A model generated the notes under the pieces. The model worked only from the letters and a program-made list of their open reading frames with translations, made no database searches and was not told where the DNA came from. This document shows, in pieces, positions 17,416-27,918 of a stretch of DNA of 64,000 nt. Source of the stretch: an uncultured Prochlorococcus sp. (GTDB taxonomy: Bacteria; Cyanobacteriota; Cyanobacteriia; PCC-6307; Cyanobiaceae); contig CABZFV010000007.1 in the NCBI GenBank assembly GCA_902525075.1, forward strand, positions 1 through 64,000. The letters are read 5' to 3'. How positions within the stretch are numbered: the stretch's first letter is position 1; the number at the start of each line of letters is the position of its first letter. A program made the position numbers and the translations under genes.

Positions 17416-19166
17416 TGAAAAAGTACAAAAAAATTTTTCGTCTATTACCCCTTGATCAAAGAAGATTTAAATTTCTCTATATTTTTAGCATACTATTAAT
17501 ATTTTGTTTGTTTGGTAGGTTAGTTAAATTGCAAGTCTTTAACGCTTCTGATTTACAAAGGAAAGCTAGATTAATACAGTCTTCTAAAACTAACGCCTTA
17601 AAAAAAAGGAGAGCGATTGTTGATAGAAATAATAGACTAATTGCTTACGATAAACCGTTCTATAAATTGTGGGCCCATCCAAAATATTTTAATTTTCCTG
17701 GTGATTCAATTAACAGAGTTCGCAGTATTGAAGAAGTTACAGAAAAATTGTCAACTATCTTGGATATACATGATGAAATACTCTTGAGAAAATTTAATAA
17801 TAAAATGAGTGGTATCAAGCTTTTGGATAAAATTTCTGAAGAAAATGCAGAAAAGATTAAGAATCTTCAAATCAGCGGACTTGATTTGTTTAAATATTCG
17901 CAGAGATATTATCCACAAAGGGAGCTTTATTCTAATCTTGTAGGTTTTGTTAATGATGAGAATAAGGCTTCAGCAGGCTTAGAGCTTTATTTAGATAATC
18001 AAATTAAGGTTTTTAATAAAAGTAATTTAATAAAAAGAGGAGGAGACGGAACTCCTCTACCGGATAATTCAGCCCCAGGTGATTTTATTTCTGATTACAA
18101 AAGTTTAGGCCTAACTATTGATTCAAAATTACAGAAAGCGTCATTCAATGCATTATCAAAGCAAGTAACCAAATGGAAAGCTAAGAAGGGATTCGCCATA
18201 GTTATGGATGTTAATAATGGCCAGATTCTTTCCTTGGTTACATTCCCGTCATATGATCCAAATAAATTTTGGCAGTATAATTCTGAACTCTTTAGAGGTT
18301 GGTATTCTCAAGATTTATTTGAGCCTGGTTCAACTTTTAAACCTATTAATCTTGCCTTAGCTTTAGAAGAAAAAGTAATCCAGAAAGATGGAGTAGTTGA
18401 AGATATTGGAGAGATTAATGTTGGAGGATGGACACTTTCTAATTGGGATAAAAAAGGTAACGGATACATTGACTATCCAAAAGTATTACAGGTTTCAAGT
18501 AATGTTGGGATGGTAAAAATAATGCAAAATTTAGATCCTAAAATTTACTGGGATTGGCTAAAAAATTTAGGTATAAATAAAAATTTAGAGACTGACTTAT
18601 TTGAATCAACTGCTGGCCAACTAAAGAGGAAAGATTTATTTGTAAATCAATCAATTGAGCCTGCCGTAACTTCATTTGGTAAAGGGTTCTCAATCTCGCC
18701 ACTTAAATTGGTGCAACTTCATGCGGCTCTAGCAAATGGTGGTTTTGAAGTAACTCCTCATGTAACCTCAACTTTCAAAGAAAGAGTTAATAAAAATCCA
18801 AAAAAACAGTTTTTTTCAGACGAAGTCTCTAAAACTGTTCTTGAATGGATGGAGAGTGTAGTTGATAAAGGTAGTGGTTCTGGAGTCAGAATAGAGGGTT
18901 ACAGGATAGCGGGGAAAACGGGCACCTCCCAAAAAGCCTTAAATGGTTCCTATACAAGCAAAAAAGTTTGTAGTTTTGTGGCGACTTTACCAGTTAACGA
19001 TCCGAAATATGCTGTCCTAGTAGTAGTTGATGAGCCATCTAAATCTTTTGCATATGGTTCAACTGTTGCTGTACCAGTTGCGAAAGAAATTATCGAGAGT
19101 TTGATAGTAATTGAAAAAATCCCTCCCAAGATTAAAGATCATGGCATGATTGTTAAAAAACCCTAA
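17412..19166 (+). CDS. ftsI: peptidoglycan transpeptidase FtsI (PBP3)
   Basis: Class B penicillin-binding protein that cross-links septal peptidoglycan. One N-terminal membrane anchor (about residues 20-38) is followed by the pedestal domain with the RGAIVDRN-like segment RRAIVDRNNR near residue 73. The transpeptidase domain has the catalytic EPGSTFKP near residue 302, SSNVGM near residue 361, and KTGTSQ near residue 502. No PASTA repeats are visible, as in most cyanobacterial FtsI. The coding region overlaps the FtsL-like gene by 4 nt. Confidence 0.95.
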   Translation: MMKKYKKIFRLLPLDQRRFKFLYIFSILLIFCLFGRLVKLQVFNASDLQRKARLIQSSKTNALKKRRAIVDRNNRLIAYDKPFYKLWAHPKYFNFPGDSINRVRSIEEVTEKLSTILDIHDEILLRKFNNKMSGIKLLDKISEENAEKIKNLQISGLDLFKYSQRYYPQRELYSNLVGFVNDENKASAGLELYLDNQIKVFNKSNLIKRGGDGTPLPDNSAPGDFISDYKSLGLTIDSKLQKASFNALSKQVTKWKAKKGFAIVMDVNNGQILSLVTFPSYDPNKFWQYNSELFRGWYSQDLFEPGSTFKPINLALALEEKVIQKDGVVEDIGEINVGGWTLSNWDKKGNGYIDYPKVLQVSSNVGMVKIMQNLDPKIYWDWLKNLGINKNLETDLFESTAGQLKRKDLFVNQSIEPAVTSFGKGFSISPLKLVQLHAALANGGFEVTPHVTSTFKERVNKNPKKQFFSDEVSKTVLEWMESVVDKGSGSGVRIEGYRIAGKTGTSQKALNGSYTSKKVCSFVATLPVNDPKYAVLVVVDEPSKSFAYGSTVAVPVAKEIIESLIVIEKIPPKIKDHGMIVKKP

Positions 19167-19200
19167 AATTTTCCAATTTTATAAATATTTAGTTGATTAT

Positions 19201-19216
19201 CTGATGATTTCATCAG
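19201..19216 (+). terminator. small hairpin between ftsI and tal
   Basis: CTGATGA and TCATCAG (19201-19207 and 19210-19216) are perfect inverted repeats around TT. The element sits 35 nt past the ftsI stop and 41 nt before the preferred tal start. A clear U-tract is missing, so it is at best a weak or processed 3' end. Confidence 0.3.
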
Positions 19217-19256
19217 GAATAAAAGCTACTTTGTGTATATATATGATTATCTAGAC

Positions 19257-20258
19257 ATGAAATCAATTTTAGAACAATTGTCCTTAATGACCGTTGTTGT
19301 TGCTGATACTGGAGATTTAGATTCGATAAAAAAATTTCAACCAAGGGACGCTACCACCAATCCATCGCTAATACTTGCTGCTGCCAAGAACCCTGATTAT
19401 GTGAAATTAATTGATAAAGCTTTAGAAAGTTCAGAAAATGCATTGCCCCAAGGATTCTCCAATATTGAATTAATCAAAGAAACTGTTGACCAAGTTTCAG
19501 TATTTTTTGGAAAAGAAATATTGAAAATCATTTCAGGGCGCGTGTCTACAGAAGTTGATGCAAGACTTAGCTTTGACACCGAAGCTACGGTAGAAAAAGC
19601 GAGAAAATTGATCAATCTTTACAAAAATTTTGGAATTGAAAAGGAAAGAATTCTGATTAAGATTGCTGCAACTTGGGAGGGAATTAAGGCAGCTGAAATT
19701 TTGGAAAAAGAGGGTATTAAGTGCAACTTAACTTTACTGTTTAACTTCTGCCAAGCAGTAACTTGTGCTAATGCAAAGATAACTCTAATTTCTCCGTTCG
19801 TTGGCCGTATATTGGATTGGCATAAAGCAAAAACTGGCAAAACTAGTTTTGTTGGTGCTGAAGACCCTGGTGTTATTTCGGTTACGCAAATATACAAGTA
19901 CTTTAAAGAAAAGGGATTCAAGACAGAAGTAATGGGAGCTAGTTTTAGAAATCTTGATGAAATAAAAGAATTAGCAGGTTGCGATCTTTTAACAATCGCG
20001 CCAAAATTTCTTGAGGAACTGAAAAAAGAAAAAGGAGAGTTAGTTAGAAAATTAGATGTAAGTATCCAAATGAATAATTCTATTGACTACGAATTTAAAG
20101 AAAAAGATTTTAGATTAAGTATGTTAGAAGATCAAATGGCAAGTGAAAAGCTTAGTGAAGGTATCACTGGATTCAGTAAAGCTATAGAAGAATTGGAAGA
20201 ACTGCTACTTAAGAGATATTCAGAGATTAAAAATCACAAATTGATTTCTGCTAACTAA
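19257..20258 (+). CDS. tal: transaldolase
   Basis: Pentose-phosphate enzyme transferring dihydroxyacetone units between sugar phosphates, via a Schiff base on a lysine. DATTNPSL near the N-terminus is the family signature 1, and [13 protein letters not shown] near residue 125 contains the catalytic lysine. I use the ATG at 19257, giving 333 residues and opening [11 protein letters not shown], because the 8 extra residues from 19233 are not expected in the family. Cyanobacterial transaldolase also works with the dark oxidative pentose phosphate pathway and is carried by cyanophages. Confidence 0.95.
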   Translation: MKSILEQLSLMTVVVADTGDLDSIKKFQPRDATTNPSLILAAAKNPDYVKLIDKALESSENALPQGFSNIELIKETVDQVSVFFGKEILKIISGRVSTEVDARLSFDTEATVEKARKLINLYKNFGIEKERILIKIAATWEGIKAAEILEKEGIKCNLTLLFNFCQAVTCANAKITLISPFVGRILDWHKAKTGKTSFVGAEDPGVISVTQIYKYFKEKGFKTEVMGASFRNLDEIKELAGCDLLTIAPKFLEELKKEKGELVRKLDVSIQMNNSIDYEFKEKDFRLSMLEDQMASEKLSEGITGFSKAIEELEELLLKRYSEIKNHKLISAN

Positions 20259-20282
20259 ATTTAAGTTTGAATTGAAAAAGAA

Positions 20283-21416
20283 TTAAGTCCCACTTTTTGT
20301 TAAAAGTCTTCTAATAACTCTTTTTGCAATATCTTCATAACTCATTTCTCCTGATAATATTTGAGCAATTCGTTTTGGTGCAGTTTTTCTTTTGACTCCT
20401 AATTGGTATCCAGTTCTGGGAAATCTATAAAATACTTGGGCTATTCTCCTCCCCCAAGCCATTGATTTCCCCCAAATGCTGTTAATTTTTTTCGTATAAG
20501 GATTTAAATCATCTATTTTTCCTGATAGAAACTGATCTATATATTCTGCAGCATAAAAACTGCTAATTAGAGATGGTCTAATTCCTTCAGCTAAGAATGG
20601 ATCACATAGAGATGCTGCATCTCCAACCGCTAAAACTTTGTCACCATTAATTGAGTTGAAGCCATTCCATATTCTCAGTTTCTTACTAATTGGTTTATAA
20701 GGATAATCATCAAAACCGAAGCTTCTGATTACTTGCTTATTTATAGCCTGATTTTCTAGAAGACCATTATTTATAAAAGTACCTAAACCAATATTTAAGC
20801 TTTCTCTTAGGGGGAATGCCCATGCAAAGCCATATTTTATAAATCCAAACTCAAATCTAACTGCATCTCTAGGGATTTCACCTAACCCTTTTAATCTTAA
20901 AGAGATTGTGTTCGCAAATTTCGGTTTTCTTGGCCCTAAATTGAAATAACTTACCCATTTTGATTGGGACCCATCTGCAATTACAAGAAATTCTGCAATA
21001 TATTTAATTTTGTTATTACAAGTAATTTCCCATTTATCATTTTTTTTTATAATTTTTTCTATCAATAATGGTCTCATTATCTGAACTCCGTTGCTTAAGG
21101 ACTCATCAAGTAATAATTGATCAAGTTTCTCTCTTTTAATAATCCAAAATGGGGATTCACCAGTCAGATCAGCAGTTACATTATCTGTAGCCTTCCATCT
21201 GAATTCAACATTCTTAATTTTTGATGCTACGGCATCTTTTATATCTAAAGGAAGAAATCTTTGCATTGAAGATGCCATCCCGCCTGCACATGGTTTGTAA
21301 TCTTGGGATTTTTCTTTTTCGATAATTAAAACAGAATATCCTTTCTTTGATAGGTTAAGAGCGGTGGAAGATCCTGATAAACCTCCACCAATTATTACAA
21401 CGTCAAATCCTATCAA
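20283..21416 (-). CDS. FAD-dependent geranylgeranyl-reductase-family oxidoreductase
   Basis: Rossmann-type flavoprotein: [21 protein letters not shown] at the N-terminus binds the FAD ADP moiety, KPCAGGM near residue 42 is the ChlP-like motif, and [18 protein letters not shown] near residue 266 is the second FAD motif with the family's G-D-A-A-x-x-x-P. It is shorter (377) than typical ChlP, so it may be a paralogue acting on another isoprenoid. The stop codon of frr overlaps its start by 4 nt, putting it in the pyrH-frr operon. Confidence 0.85.
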   Translation of the reverse strand: MIGFDVVIIGGGLSGSSTALNLSKKGYSVLIIEKEKSQDYKPCAGGMASSMQRFLPLDIKDAVASKIKNVEFRWKATDNVTADLTGESPFWIIKREKLDQLLLDESLSNGVQIMRPLLIEKIIKKNDKWEITCNNKIKYIAEFLVIADGSQSKWVSYFNLGPRKPKFANTISLRLKGLGEIPRDAVRFEFGFIKYGFAWAFPLRESLNIGLGTFINNGLLENQAINKQVIRSFGFDDYPYKPISKKLRIWNGFNSINGDKVLAVGDAASLCDPFLAEGIRPSLISSFYAAEYIDQFLSGKIDDLNPYTKKINSIWGKSMAWGRRIAQVFYRFPRTGYQLGVKRKTAPKRIAQILSGEMSYEDIAKRVIRRLLTKSGT

Positions 21417-21961
21417 ACTTTTAGAATTTCCTTTTCTTTTTCAGATAATTTAGTTTCTATTAAGGAAATATATTTGTCAGTAATTTTCTGAATTTCAGAT
21501 TGATTATCTCTAGATTCGTCAATAGAAATAAGACCATCTTTTTCATCTTTTTTTTCTTTATCAACAGCATCTCTTCTGATATTTCTCAAAGCTACTTTTC
21601 CTTCCTCTGCATATTTAGAGGCTAATTTACAAAATTCTTTTCTTCTTTCTTCTGTTAATGGAGGAACATTTATTCTTATTACTTTTCCATCATTATTTGG
21701 AGTAATTCCTAAATCGCTCATAGAAATAGATTTCTCTATCGCTTGCAAACATGAAATATCGAAAGGTTGTATTGAAATTGTTTGAGAATCAACAGTGCTT
21801 ATAGTGGCAAGCGATTTGATTGGTGTTTCTGCTCCGTAGTACTCAACACTTACTCTGTCTAACAAGGAAGCATTAGCTCTGCCTGTCCTAATTGTATTAA
21901 AGTTTCTTTGTGTTGCTTCAATACTTTTATTCATATTTTCTTGAATTTCTTTTTCTTTCAT
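21413..21961 (-). CDS. frr: ribosome recycling factor
   Basis: Splits the post-termination ribosome with EF-G. The 182-residue chain opens with helical sequence and contains the conserved [22 protein letters not shown] segment (from residue ~18) and the [12 protein letters not shown] motif near residue 110. It lies 22 nt downstream of pyrH, the usual bacterial order, and overlaps the next gene by 4 nt. Confidence 0.96.
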   Translation of the reverse strand: MKEKEIQENMNKSIEATQRNFNTIRTGRANASLLDRVSVEYYGAETPIKSLATISTVDSQTISIQPFDISCLQAIEKSISMSDLGITPNNDGKVIRINVPPLTEERRKEFCKLASKYAEEGKVALRNIRRDAVDKEKKDEKDGLISIDESRDNQSEIQKITDKYISLIETKLSEKEKEILKV

Positions 21962-21983
21962 AATTAAAAAAATTAAATGATCT

Positions 21984-22688
21984 CTAACTTATTAAAGAGC
22001 CTATTGGCTCACCAGCAACAGCTTTAGAAATGTTCCCTTTTTTGAATATATCAAAAACCATTATTGGGATATTATTATCTTTGCAAAGTGCAATCGCAGT
22101 ACTGTCCATTACGGCAATTTCATCACTAAGAACTTGTTGATAACTGAGAGAGGAATATTTTTTTGCATCTTTGAATTTATTAGGATCACGATCGTATACT
22201 CCATCAACTTTAGTAGCCTTCATAACAACTTCTGCGTTTATCTCTGCTGCTCTCAAAGCTGCCGTAGTATCAGTTGTAAAAAATGGATTTCCGCATCCAC
22301 CTCCGAAAACTACAACTCTACCTTTTTCTAAGTGCCTCATGGCTCTTCTTCTTATATAGGGTTCGGCAATTTCCTGCATTTCTATTGCAGTTTGAACTCG
22401 TGTAGCAACTCCTACTCTTTCTAATCCATCTTGAAGTGAAATAGCATTCATTACTGTTGCTAGCATCCCAACATAATCAGCGGTTGCTCTATCCATGCCA
22501 TCCGCAGACCCTTTTAGCCCTCTAAAAATATTCCCGCCCCCAACAACTATTGCAAGTTCTACATTATTTTCGACTACTTTTGAAACATCCTCTGCAATTG
22601 ACTGAACGATAGCAGGATCAATACCATAAGGTTTTTCACCCATTAGTGCTTCACCACTAAGTTTTAAGAGAACTCTTTTGTAAGCCAT
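21984..22688 (-). CDS. pyrH: UMP kinase
   Basis: Amino-acid-kinase-fold enzyme converting UMP to UDP. The N-terminal [11 protein letters not shown] motif, [10 protein letters not shown] near residue 46, and [12 protein letters not shown] near residue 195 are characteristic. Length 234 is standard. It heads the pyrH-frr-reductase operon. Upstream, 22689-22815 holds no gene; I see only weak AT-rich promoter-like sequence. Confidence 0.97.
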   Translation of the reverse strand: MAYKRVLLKLSGEALMGEKPYGIDPAIVQSIAEDVSKVVENNVELAIVVGGGNIFRGLKGSADGMDRATADYVGMLATVMNAISLQDGLERVGVATRVQTAIEMQEIAEPYIRRRAMRHLEKGRVVVFGGGCGNPFFTTDTTAALRAAEINAEVVMKATKVDGVYDRDPNKFKDAKKYSSLSYQQVLSDEIAVMDSTAIALCKDNNIPIMVFDIFKKGNISKAVAGEPIGSLIS

Positions 22689-22815
22689 TCAATAATTGTA
22701 CTTGTAAGACCTTAGCAAGTAAAAGGACCAAATTTATTTTTTGTTCAGATATTGCTTTCGTCTTTAAACATTTCTAAACCTGCCTAAAGAAATTTTTAAT
22801 AATGATTTACCTTAA

Positions 22816-23508
22816 CTAAAATTCAATACACTTTTGCGCTTTTATTCCTTGTTCTTTAAATGGATGTCTTATTAGTTTCATTTCTGTAACTAGATCAGCG
22901 TAATTGATAATTGAATCAGATGCTCCCCTTCCAGTTAAAACAATATGATTTTTTCTATTATTTAAGCTTTTTAAAAAAGTGATTATTTCCTCGGGTGTAA
23001 GATAACCAAGTTTTGTCGCAATATTAATTTCATCAAGAATGATAAGTTTATAAGATTCGTTTTGTATGTATTTTTTGGCTAGTTGCCAAGCCTCTTGAAC
23101 TAATTTTTCATCTCTTATTCTGTCTTGTGTTTCCCAAGTAAATCCCTCTCCTAATGAATGCCAAGATATGTTTGAAGACAAGTTTTTAAGTGCTTTTTCC
23201 TCTCCAGTTTTCCAGCCTCCTTTGATAAATTGAATTATTGCTACTTTATAGCCATGCCCTATCGTCCTTAAGGCCATACCTAAAGATGCAGTTGTCTTTC
23301 CCTTGCCATTTCCTGTAAAAACAATCAATAATCCTTTTTTTGTTTTTCTGATTTGTAATCTTTCGGCTTGAATATCTTTTCTTTGCTGCATTCTTCTTTT
23401 ATATGAGCTCTCATCGCTTTCCGGTGATAATTTTCCTCCCATTCCAAGTTTATTTGCTTGATTATCGAGGTTAAATATTTTCTCGGAAGATGAAGGTTTT
23501 TCTTTCAT
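22816..23508 (-). CDS. cobO: cob(I)yrinic acid a,c-diamide adenosyltransferase
   Basis: Adds the adenosyl group to reduced corrinoids (CobO/BtuR/CobA type). The P-loop FTGNGKGKTTASLGMALR is near residue 64 and matches the family. HLIL-like LIILDEINIA near residue 152 and LTGRG near residue 194 are also present. The first ~55 residues are an extra, basic N-terminal extension compared with minimal CobO. It follows the integrase gene by 33 nt on the same strand, but a shared function is not evident. Confidence 0.92.
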   Translation of the reverse strand: MKEKPSSSEKIFNLDNQANKLGMGGKLSPESDESSYKRRMQQRKDIQAERLQIRKTKKGLLIVFTGNGKGKTTASLGMALRTIGHGYKVAIIQFIKGGWKTGEEKALKNLSSNISWHSLGEGFTWETQDRIRDEKLVQEAWQLAKKYIQNESYKLIILDEINIATKLGYLTPEEIITFLKSLNNRKNHIVLTGRGASDSIINYADLVTEMKLIRHPFKEQGIKAQKCIEF

Positions 23509-23541
23509 ATGACCCTTTTTTTATTTGATTATTATAAATCT

Positions 23542-24711
23542 TTAGATATTTTTAACTTTTTTAACTTTTAAAATTGCATTATTTACTGCCTGTTGTTGAT
23601 CTCTTTTAGTAATCCAGTGGTGATAAGTTTGAGTATGTAAACTAACGGAATGTCCCATCATTCTGGCAGCCACAGTATCAGGTAAATCATAAAAAATTGT
23701 TCTAACTGCCCAAGCATGTCTTAGATCATAAGGTTTTATTTGTAAAGAGTAACGCTTAAACTGGTCTGTAATTTTTTTCCCAATATTCTGTAGGGTTGTA
23801 ATTTTAAGGTCTCTATTAATATTCGGGAGAAGTTCTGGATTTTCACCAAGTTTTGATAATTCGAACTTTTCCACCCATTCAGGATGAAATGGCCAAACTT
23901 GATGTTCCCCAGTTTTAGTCGTAGGTAAAACTCTAATAATTTTGTCCCCAAAATTAGTAAGAGAACTTAAATCACAAAAAAATACTTCATGATTCCTTAA
24001 TCCATATGTAGCCATCAGGCCAAAAACAAATTTCCAAGACTTGTTTGGTATAGTATCCCACAGTTTCTCTATTAATTCGTCTTTAGGAAGATCCCTAAAT
24101 CCTGCTTTGTTCAGGCCATATCCCCTAGAATTTAATTTCCAATCTTCTGGTAGTTTAATTTCCAAAAACTTAGCCAAAACACTTAAAGAAGTAGCGCATT
24201 GTTTCCTACTTCTGGTACCTTCCTTATAACTTTCAAGTGTTTTTTGAAATACTTTTTCTAAAGCTTCATTCTCATAGTTATTGTAAATATTTAGGATTCT
24301 TTTCATATATGGTTTGTAAGAACTTCTCCAAGTAGTTTTTCTAGTGCTGGTTCGAAAATCACTTTTATTTTCTTTAAAAAAAAATTCCTCAAATTGATTT
24401 AATCTTTTTGGGAATTCAAAACCATCTTTTATTTCCTTTCTATATGGTTTGTCTATCCAATTAATCCAATTAAATTGATTCAATTCCAATTGCAAATTGA
24501 TTAATTGTAATTTTTTTTTGGCCTCCTCTAATCCAGAAATATCAGCTTTTAAACCAAGAGATATTCTTTGAATTTTAAAGATATTGTTATCTTCTTTGGA
24601 GGGTAGTGAACCACGAATATTTAATTTCTCTCCTCTTTTCTCAATTTTAAGCTTGCTGCCTTGAGTAGCAAATTTATCATTGACATTATTAATTTCCTGA
24701 ATTACGTTCAT
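23542..24711 (-). CDS. tyrosine recombinase / phage-type integrase
   Basis: Site-specific recombinase of the tyrosine family. The catalytic set is mostly intact: R239 in YGLRNHE, K266 in TKTGEH, R331 in YDLRHAW, H354 in MMGHS and nucleophile Y363 in QTYHHW, with the usual 9-residue H-to-Y spacing. Position 328 is tyrosine where histidine is usual. The N-terminal ~120 residues are a charged, helical domain followed by a core-binding-type domain (about 125-190). No tRNA gene or other phage gene is adjacent. Two near-identical ATATAAT-containing repeats (24718-24740) lie just upstream of the start. It may be a resident, domesticated recombinase. Confidence 0.88.
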   Translation of the reverse strand: MNVIQEINNVNDKFATQGSKLKIEKRGEKLNIRGSLPSKEDNNIFKIQRISLGLKADISGLEEAKKKLQLINLQLELNQFNWINWIDKPYRKEIKDGFEFPKRLNQFEEFFFKENKSDFRTSTRKTTWRSSYKPYMKRILNIYNNYENEALEKVFQKTLESYKEGTRSRKQCATSLSVLAKFLEIKLPEDWKLNSRGYGLNKAGFRDLPKDELIEKLWDTIPNKSWKFVFGLMATYGLRNHEVFFCDLSSLTNFGDKIIRVLPTTKTGEHQVWPFHPEWVEKFELSKLGENPELLPNINRDLKITTLQNIGKKITDQFKRYSLQIKPYDLRHAWAVRTIFYDLPDTVAARMMGHSVSLHTQTYHHWITKRDQQQAVNNAILKVKKVKNI

Positions 24712-24776
24712 TTACTTATATAATTGACCATATAATGACGTTTTTAATGATGATTTTCAATCTCCATAAATTTTAA

Positions 24777-25952
24777 ATGGATAAAATAGGCGTCTTACTA
24801 ATGAATTTAGGAGGGCCTGAACGCATTACTGATGTAGGCCCATTCTTATACAATCTTTTTTCTGATCCAGAAATTATCAGGACACCTTTCCCTTTTTTTC
24901 AAAAACCCCTAGCTTGGTTAATTAGCACTCTTAGGAGCACTACTTCACAACAGGCATATCTCTCTATAGGTGGAGGTTCACCTATCAGAAGGATAACAGA
25001 ACAACAAGCAAGAGAATTACAATCTAAATTAAGGGACAAGGGATTTAATGCTACCACCTATATCGCTATGAGGTATTGGCATCCTTTTACCGAATCGGCA
25101 ATTGCTGATATGAAAGCAGATGGCATAGATCAAGTTGTTGTAATACCTTTGTATCCACATTTTTCGATAAGTACTAGTGGTTCGAGCTTTAGGGAATTAA
25201 AAAAATTGAGAGATTCTGATGATGAATTTAAGAAGGTTCCAATGAGATGTGTAAGGAGTTGGTTCAGTCAATCAGGTTATTTAAAGTCTATGGTCGAATT
25301 AATTTCTGAACAAATTTCACTTTGTGAATTACCTTCAAAGGCCCATATATTTTTCACTGCTCATGGAGTTCCTAAGAGTTACGTAGAGGAAGCTGGAGAC
25401 CCTTACAAACAACAAATTGAAGATTGTTCCTTATTAATAATAAATGAGCTGGAAAAATGTTTAGGGCATAGTAACCCTTATACACTTTCTTATCAAAGTA
25501 GAGTTGGTCCCGTTGAATGGCTAAAGCCTTATACAGAAGAAGTGTTAGCTGATCTTGGCAGATCAAATGTTAATGACCTGATTGTGGTCCCTATAAGTTT
25601 CGTCGGAGAGCATATCGAAACATTGCAAGAAATTGATATTGAATATAAAGAAATTGCTTTAAAGGCTGGTATTAAAAACTTTCGGAGAGTTAAGGCTTTA
25701 AATACTCATCCTACTTTTATTGAAGGTCTTAGTGATCTAGTGGTTTCCTGTTTGGAAGGACCTCTTGTTAATATAGAGGAGGCTTCACAGTTGCCTGAAA
25801 AAGTGAAGCTTTATCCCCAAGAGAAGTGGCAATGGGGTTGGAATAATAGTTCAGAAGTGTGGAACGGAAGGGTTGCAATGATTATTTTTCTTGTGCTTTT
25901 TATTGAACTTATTTCAGGCTCTGGACCTTTACATAAATTAGGCATTTTATAA
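24777..25952 (+). CDS. hemH: ferrochelatase with C-terminal chlorophyll-binding-like helix
   Basis: Inserts Fe2+ into protoporphyrin IX, the haem branch point. [11 protein letters not shown] opens the chain, the catalytic histidine is in [12 protein letters not shown] near residue 196, and [18 protein letters not shown] near residue 265 carries the second metal-site histidine and glutamates. After the ~330-residue catalytic core a linker leads to a hydrophobic helix with [10 protein letters not shown] near residue 363, the chlorophyll a/b-binding (CAB) motif found on cyanobacterial ferrochelatases. The 391-residue length fits this type. Confidence 0.96.
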   Translation: MDKIGVLLMNLGGPERITDVGPFLYNLFSDPEIIRTPFPFFQKPLAWLISTLRSTTSQQAYLSIGGGSPIRRITEQQARELQSKLRDKGFNATTYIAMRYWHPFTESAIADMKADGIDQVVVIPLYPHFSISTSGSSFRELKKLRDSDDEFKKVPMRCVRSWFSQSGYLKSMVELISEQISLCELPSKAHIFFTAHGVPKSYVEEAGDPYKQQIEDCSLLIINELEKCLGHSNPYTLSYQSRVGPVEWLKPYTEEVLADLGRSNVNDLIVVPISFVGEHIETLQEIDIEYKEIALKAGIKNFRRVKALNTHPTFIEGLSDLVVSCLEGPLVNIEEASQLPEKVKLYPQEKWQWGWNNSSEVWNGRVAMIIFLVLFIELISGSGPLHKLGIL

Positions 25953-26058
25953 AGAACAAGCGAAATTTATTTGATAATTTTTAATTTTTTGAAAGATTAT
26001 TTTGAATACATTTCTGACATTACATTTCTAAATGAGGCAAAAGTATTTAATTAAGTTT

Positions 26059-26077
26059 AATATTTATAGTAAATATT
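26059..26077 (+). promoter_or_regulatory. perfect palindrome overlapping a -10-like box upstream of acetolactate synthase
   Basis: AATATTTA (26059-26066) and TAAATATT (26070-26077) are exact inverted repeats around TAG; TATAGT (26065-26070) inside it resembles a -10 box. It ends 11 nt before the GTG start at 26089. It could be an operator or an attenuating hairpin covering the ribosome-binding region. Confidence 0.4.
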
Positions 26078-26088
26078 GAATTTCTTTA

Positions 26089-27852
26089 GTGACCCTCACT
26101 TCGAGATCCTTTTCAAAGGGTAGTTCAAAACATGAAAATCCAGTTTGGATAACTGGTGCAGATGCACTAATGGATTCTTTAAAAATTCATGGAGTAAAAG
26201 TTATATTTGGATATCCTGGGGGCGCCATACTACCAATATATGATGCTGTGCATAAGGCAGAAAAAGAAGGTTGGTTAAAGCATTATATGGTTAGGCATGA
26301 ACAAGGTGGTTCACATGCGGCTGATGGATATGCAAGATCTACTGGTGAAGTAGGAGTATGTTTTGGGACCTCAGGTCCAGGTGCAACAAATTTGGTAACT
26401 GGAATTGCCACTGCGCAAATGGATTCAGTACCCCTAGTTGTAGTTACAGGTCAAGTTCCAAGACATGCTATAGGGACAGACGCTTTTCAAGAAACTGATA
26501 TTTTTGGAATAACTCTTCCAATAGTGAAACATTCATGGGTAATAAGAGATCCTTCAGATATCGCAAAAGTAGTTTCTGAAGCTTTTTTTATAGCCTCATC
26601 TGGAAGACCTGGCCCTGTTTTAATTGATATACCCAAAGATGTAGGTCAAGAGTTCTTTAATTACCAAAGAGTTTTGCCTGGTGAGATTATTCCTAAAGGA
26701 TTCAAAAGGAATGGAGAAATTAATGATTGCGATATCAATAAAGCAATTAAGTTAATAGAAGATTCTGAAAGACCTCTTCTATATGTAGGAGGTGGGGCAA
26801 TATCTTCAGGGGCTCATGATGAAATAAAAACTCTGGCAAAGAATTATCAAATACCAGTTACCACAACCTTAATGGGGAAGGGCGCTTTTGATGAAAAAGA
26901 TAATTTATCAGTAGGGATGTTAGGAATGCATGGAACTGCTTATGCAAATTTCGCTGTAACAGAATGCGATCTTTTAATTGCTGTTGGAGCTAGATTCGAT
27001 GATAGGGTGACAGGAAAATTAGATACTTTTGCACCTAATGCAAAGGTAATTCATATAGATATCGACCCAGCAGAAGTTAATAAAAATAAACGTGTAGATG
27101 TTGCGATTGTTTCTGATGTTTCAAAAGCTGTTCTAAAAATTAATGAACAATCTCTAAAAAACAAATTTACTTGTCAGACGAAAAACTGGTTAGAAAAAAT
27201 TGATTTTTGGAAAAATAAACACCCTTTATATGACCCGCCCAAAGAAGGAGAAATTTATCCTCAGGAGGTTCTTATAAAAGTGAGGGAACTTTCACCAGAA
27301 GCTTATGTAACTACAGATGTAGGACAACATCAGATGTGGGCTGCTCAATACCTTAGGAATTCTCCAAGAAAATGGATTAGTAGTGCAGGCTTAGGAACTA
27401 TGGGTTTTGGCTTACCAGCCGCAATTGGGGTAAAAGCAGCCCTACCTAATTCAGATGTAATTTGTATTGCAGGAGATGCAAGTGTCTTAATGAATATTCA
27501 AGAATTAGGAACTTTATCTCAATATGGTCTAAAGGTGAAATTGATTATTATCAATAATCGCTGGCAAGGGATGGTAAGACAATGGCAGGAAAGTTTCTAC
27601 GATGAAAGATATTCTTCATCTGATATGAGTTGTGGTGAACCTGATTTCGTAAAACTTGCTGAGTCTTTTAGAGTTAAAGGATACTTAATTTCTGAGAGAA
27701 AACAATTACAGAATGAATTAAAAAATGCGCTTGATCATGACGGTCCTGCCTTGATTAATATCCTTGTAAGAAGAGGTGAAAATTGTTATCCAATGGTTCC
27801 TCCCGGTAAAAGCAATGCTCAAATGGTTGGATATGTTAATTGTGAAGACTAA
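26089..27852 (+). CDS. ilvB: acetolactate synthase large subunit
   Basis: Thiamin-diphosphate enzyme starting branched-chain amino-acid synthesis from pyruvate. The pyrimidine-binding glutamate is in [16 protein letters not shown] near residue 65, the ThDP-pyrophosphate/metal motif is [15 protein letters not shown] near residue 463 and [12 protein letters not shown] near residue 492. Length 587 is standard for the catalytic subunit; the regulatory subunit is not in this window. The start is GTG at 26089, supported by spacing to a palindrome and -10-like box. The same family is labelled ilvB, ilvG or ilvI; the choice is nominal. Confidence 0.95.
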   Translation: MTLTSRSFSKGSSKHENPVWITGADALMDSLKIHGVKVIFGYPGGAILPIYDAVHKAEKEGWLKHYMVRHEQGGSHAADGYARSTGEVGVCFGTSGPGATNLVTGIATAQMDSVPLVVVTGQVPRHAIGTDAFQETDIFGITLPIVKHSWVIRDPSDIAKVVSEAFFIASSGRPGPVLIDIPKDVGQEFFNYQRVLPGEIIPKGFKRNGEINDCDINKAIKLIEDSERPLLYVGGGAISSGAHDEIKTLAKNYQIPVTTTLMGKGAFDEKDNLSVGMLGMHGTAYANFAVTECDLLIAVGARFDDRVTGKLDTFAPNAKVIHIDIDPAEVNKNKRVDVAIVSDVSKAVLKINEQSLKNKFTCQTKNWLEKIDFWKNKHPLYDPPKEGEIYPQEVLIKVRELSPEAYVTTDVGQHQMWAAQYLRNSPRKWISSAGLGTMGFGLPAAIGVKAALPNSDVICIAGDASVLMNIQELGTLSQYGLKVKLIIINNRWQGMVRQWQESFYDERYSSSDMSCGEPDFVKLAESFRVKGYLISERKQLQNELKNALDHDGPALINILVRRGENCYPMVPPGKSNAQMVGYVNCED

Positions 27853-27918
27853 TTTTTTTTAATTCGTCATTTTAAAAAATTAACCTTAAGATAATTTAAA
27901 AACTTAGATATTTCTGAA

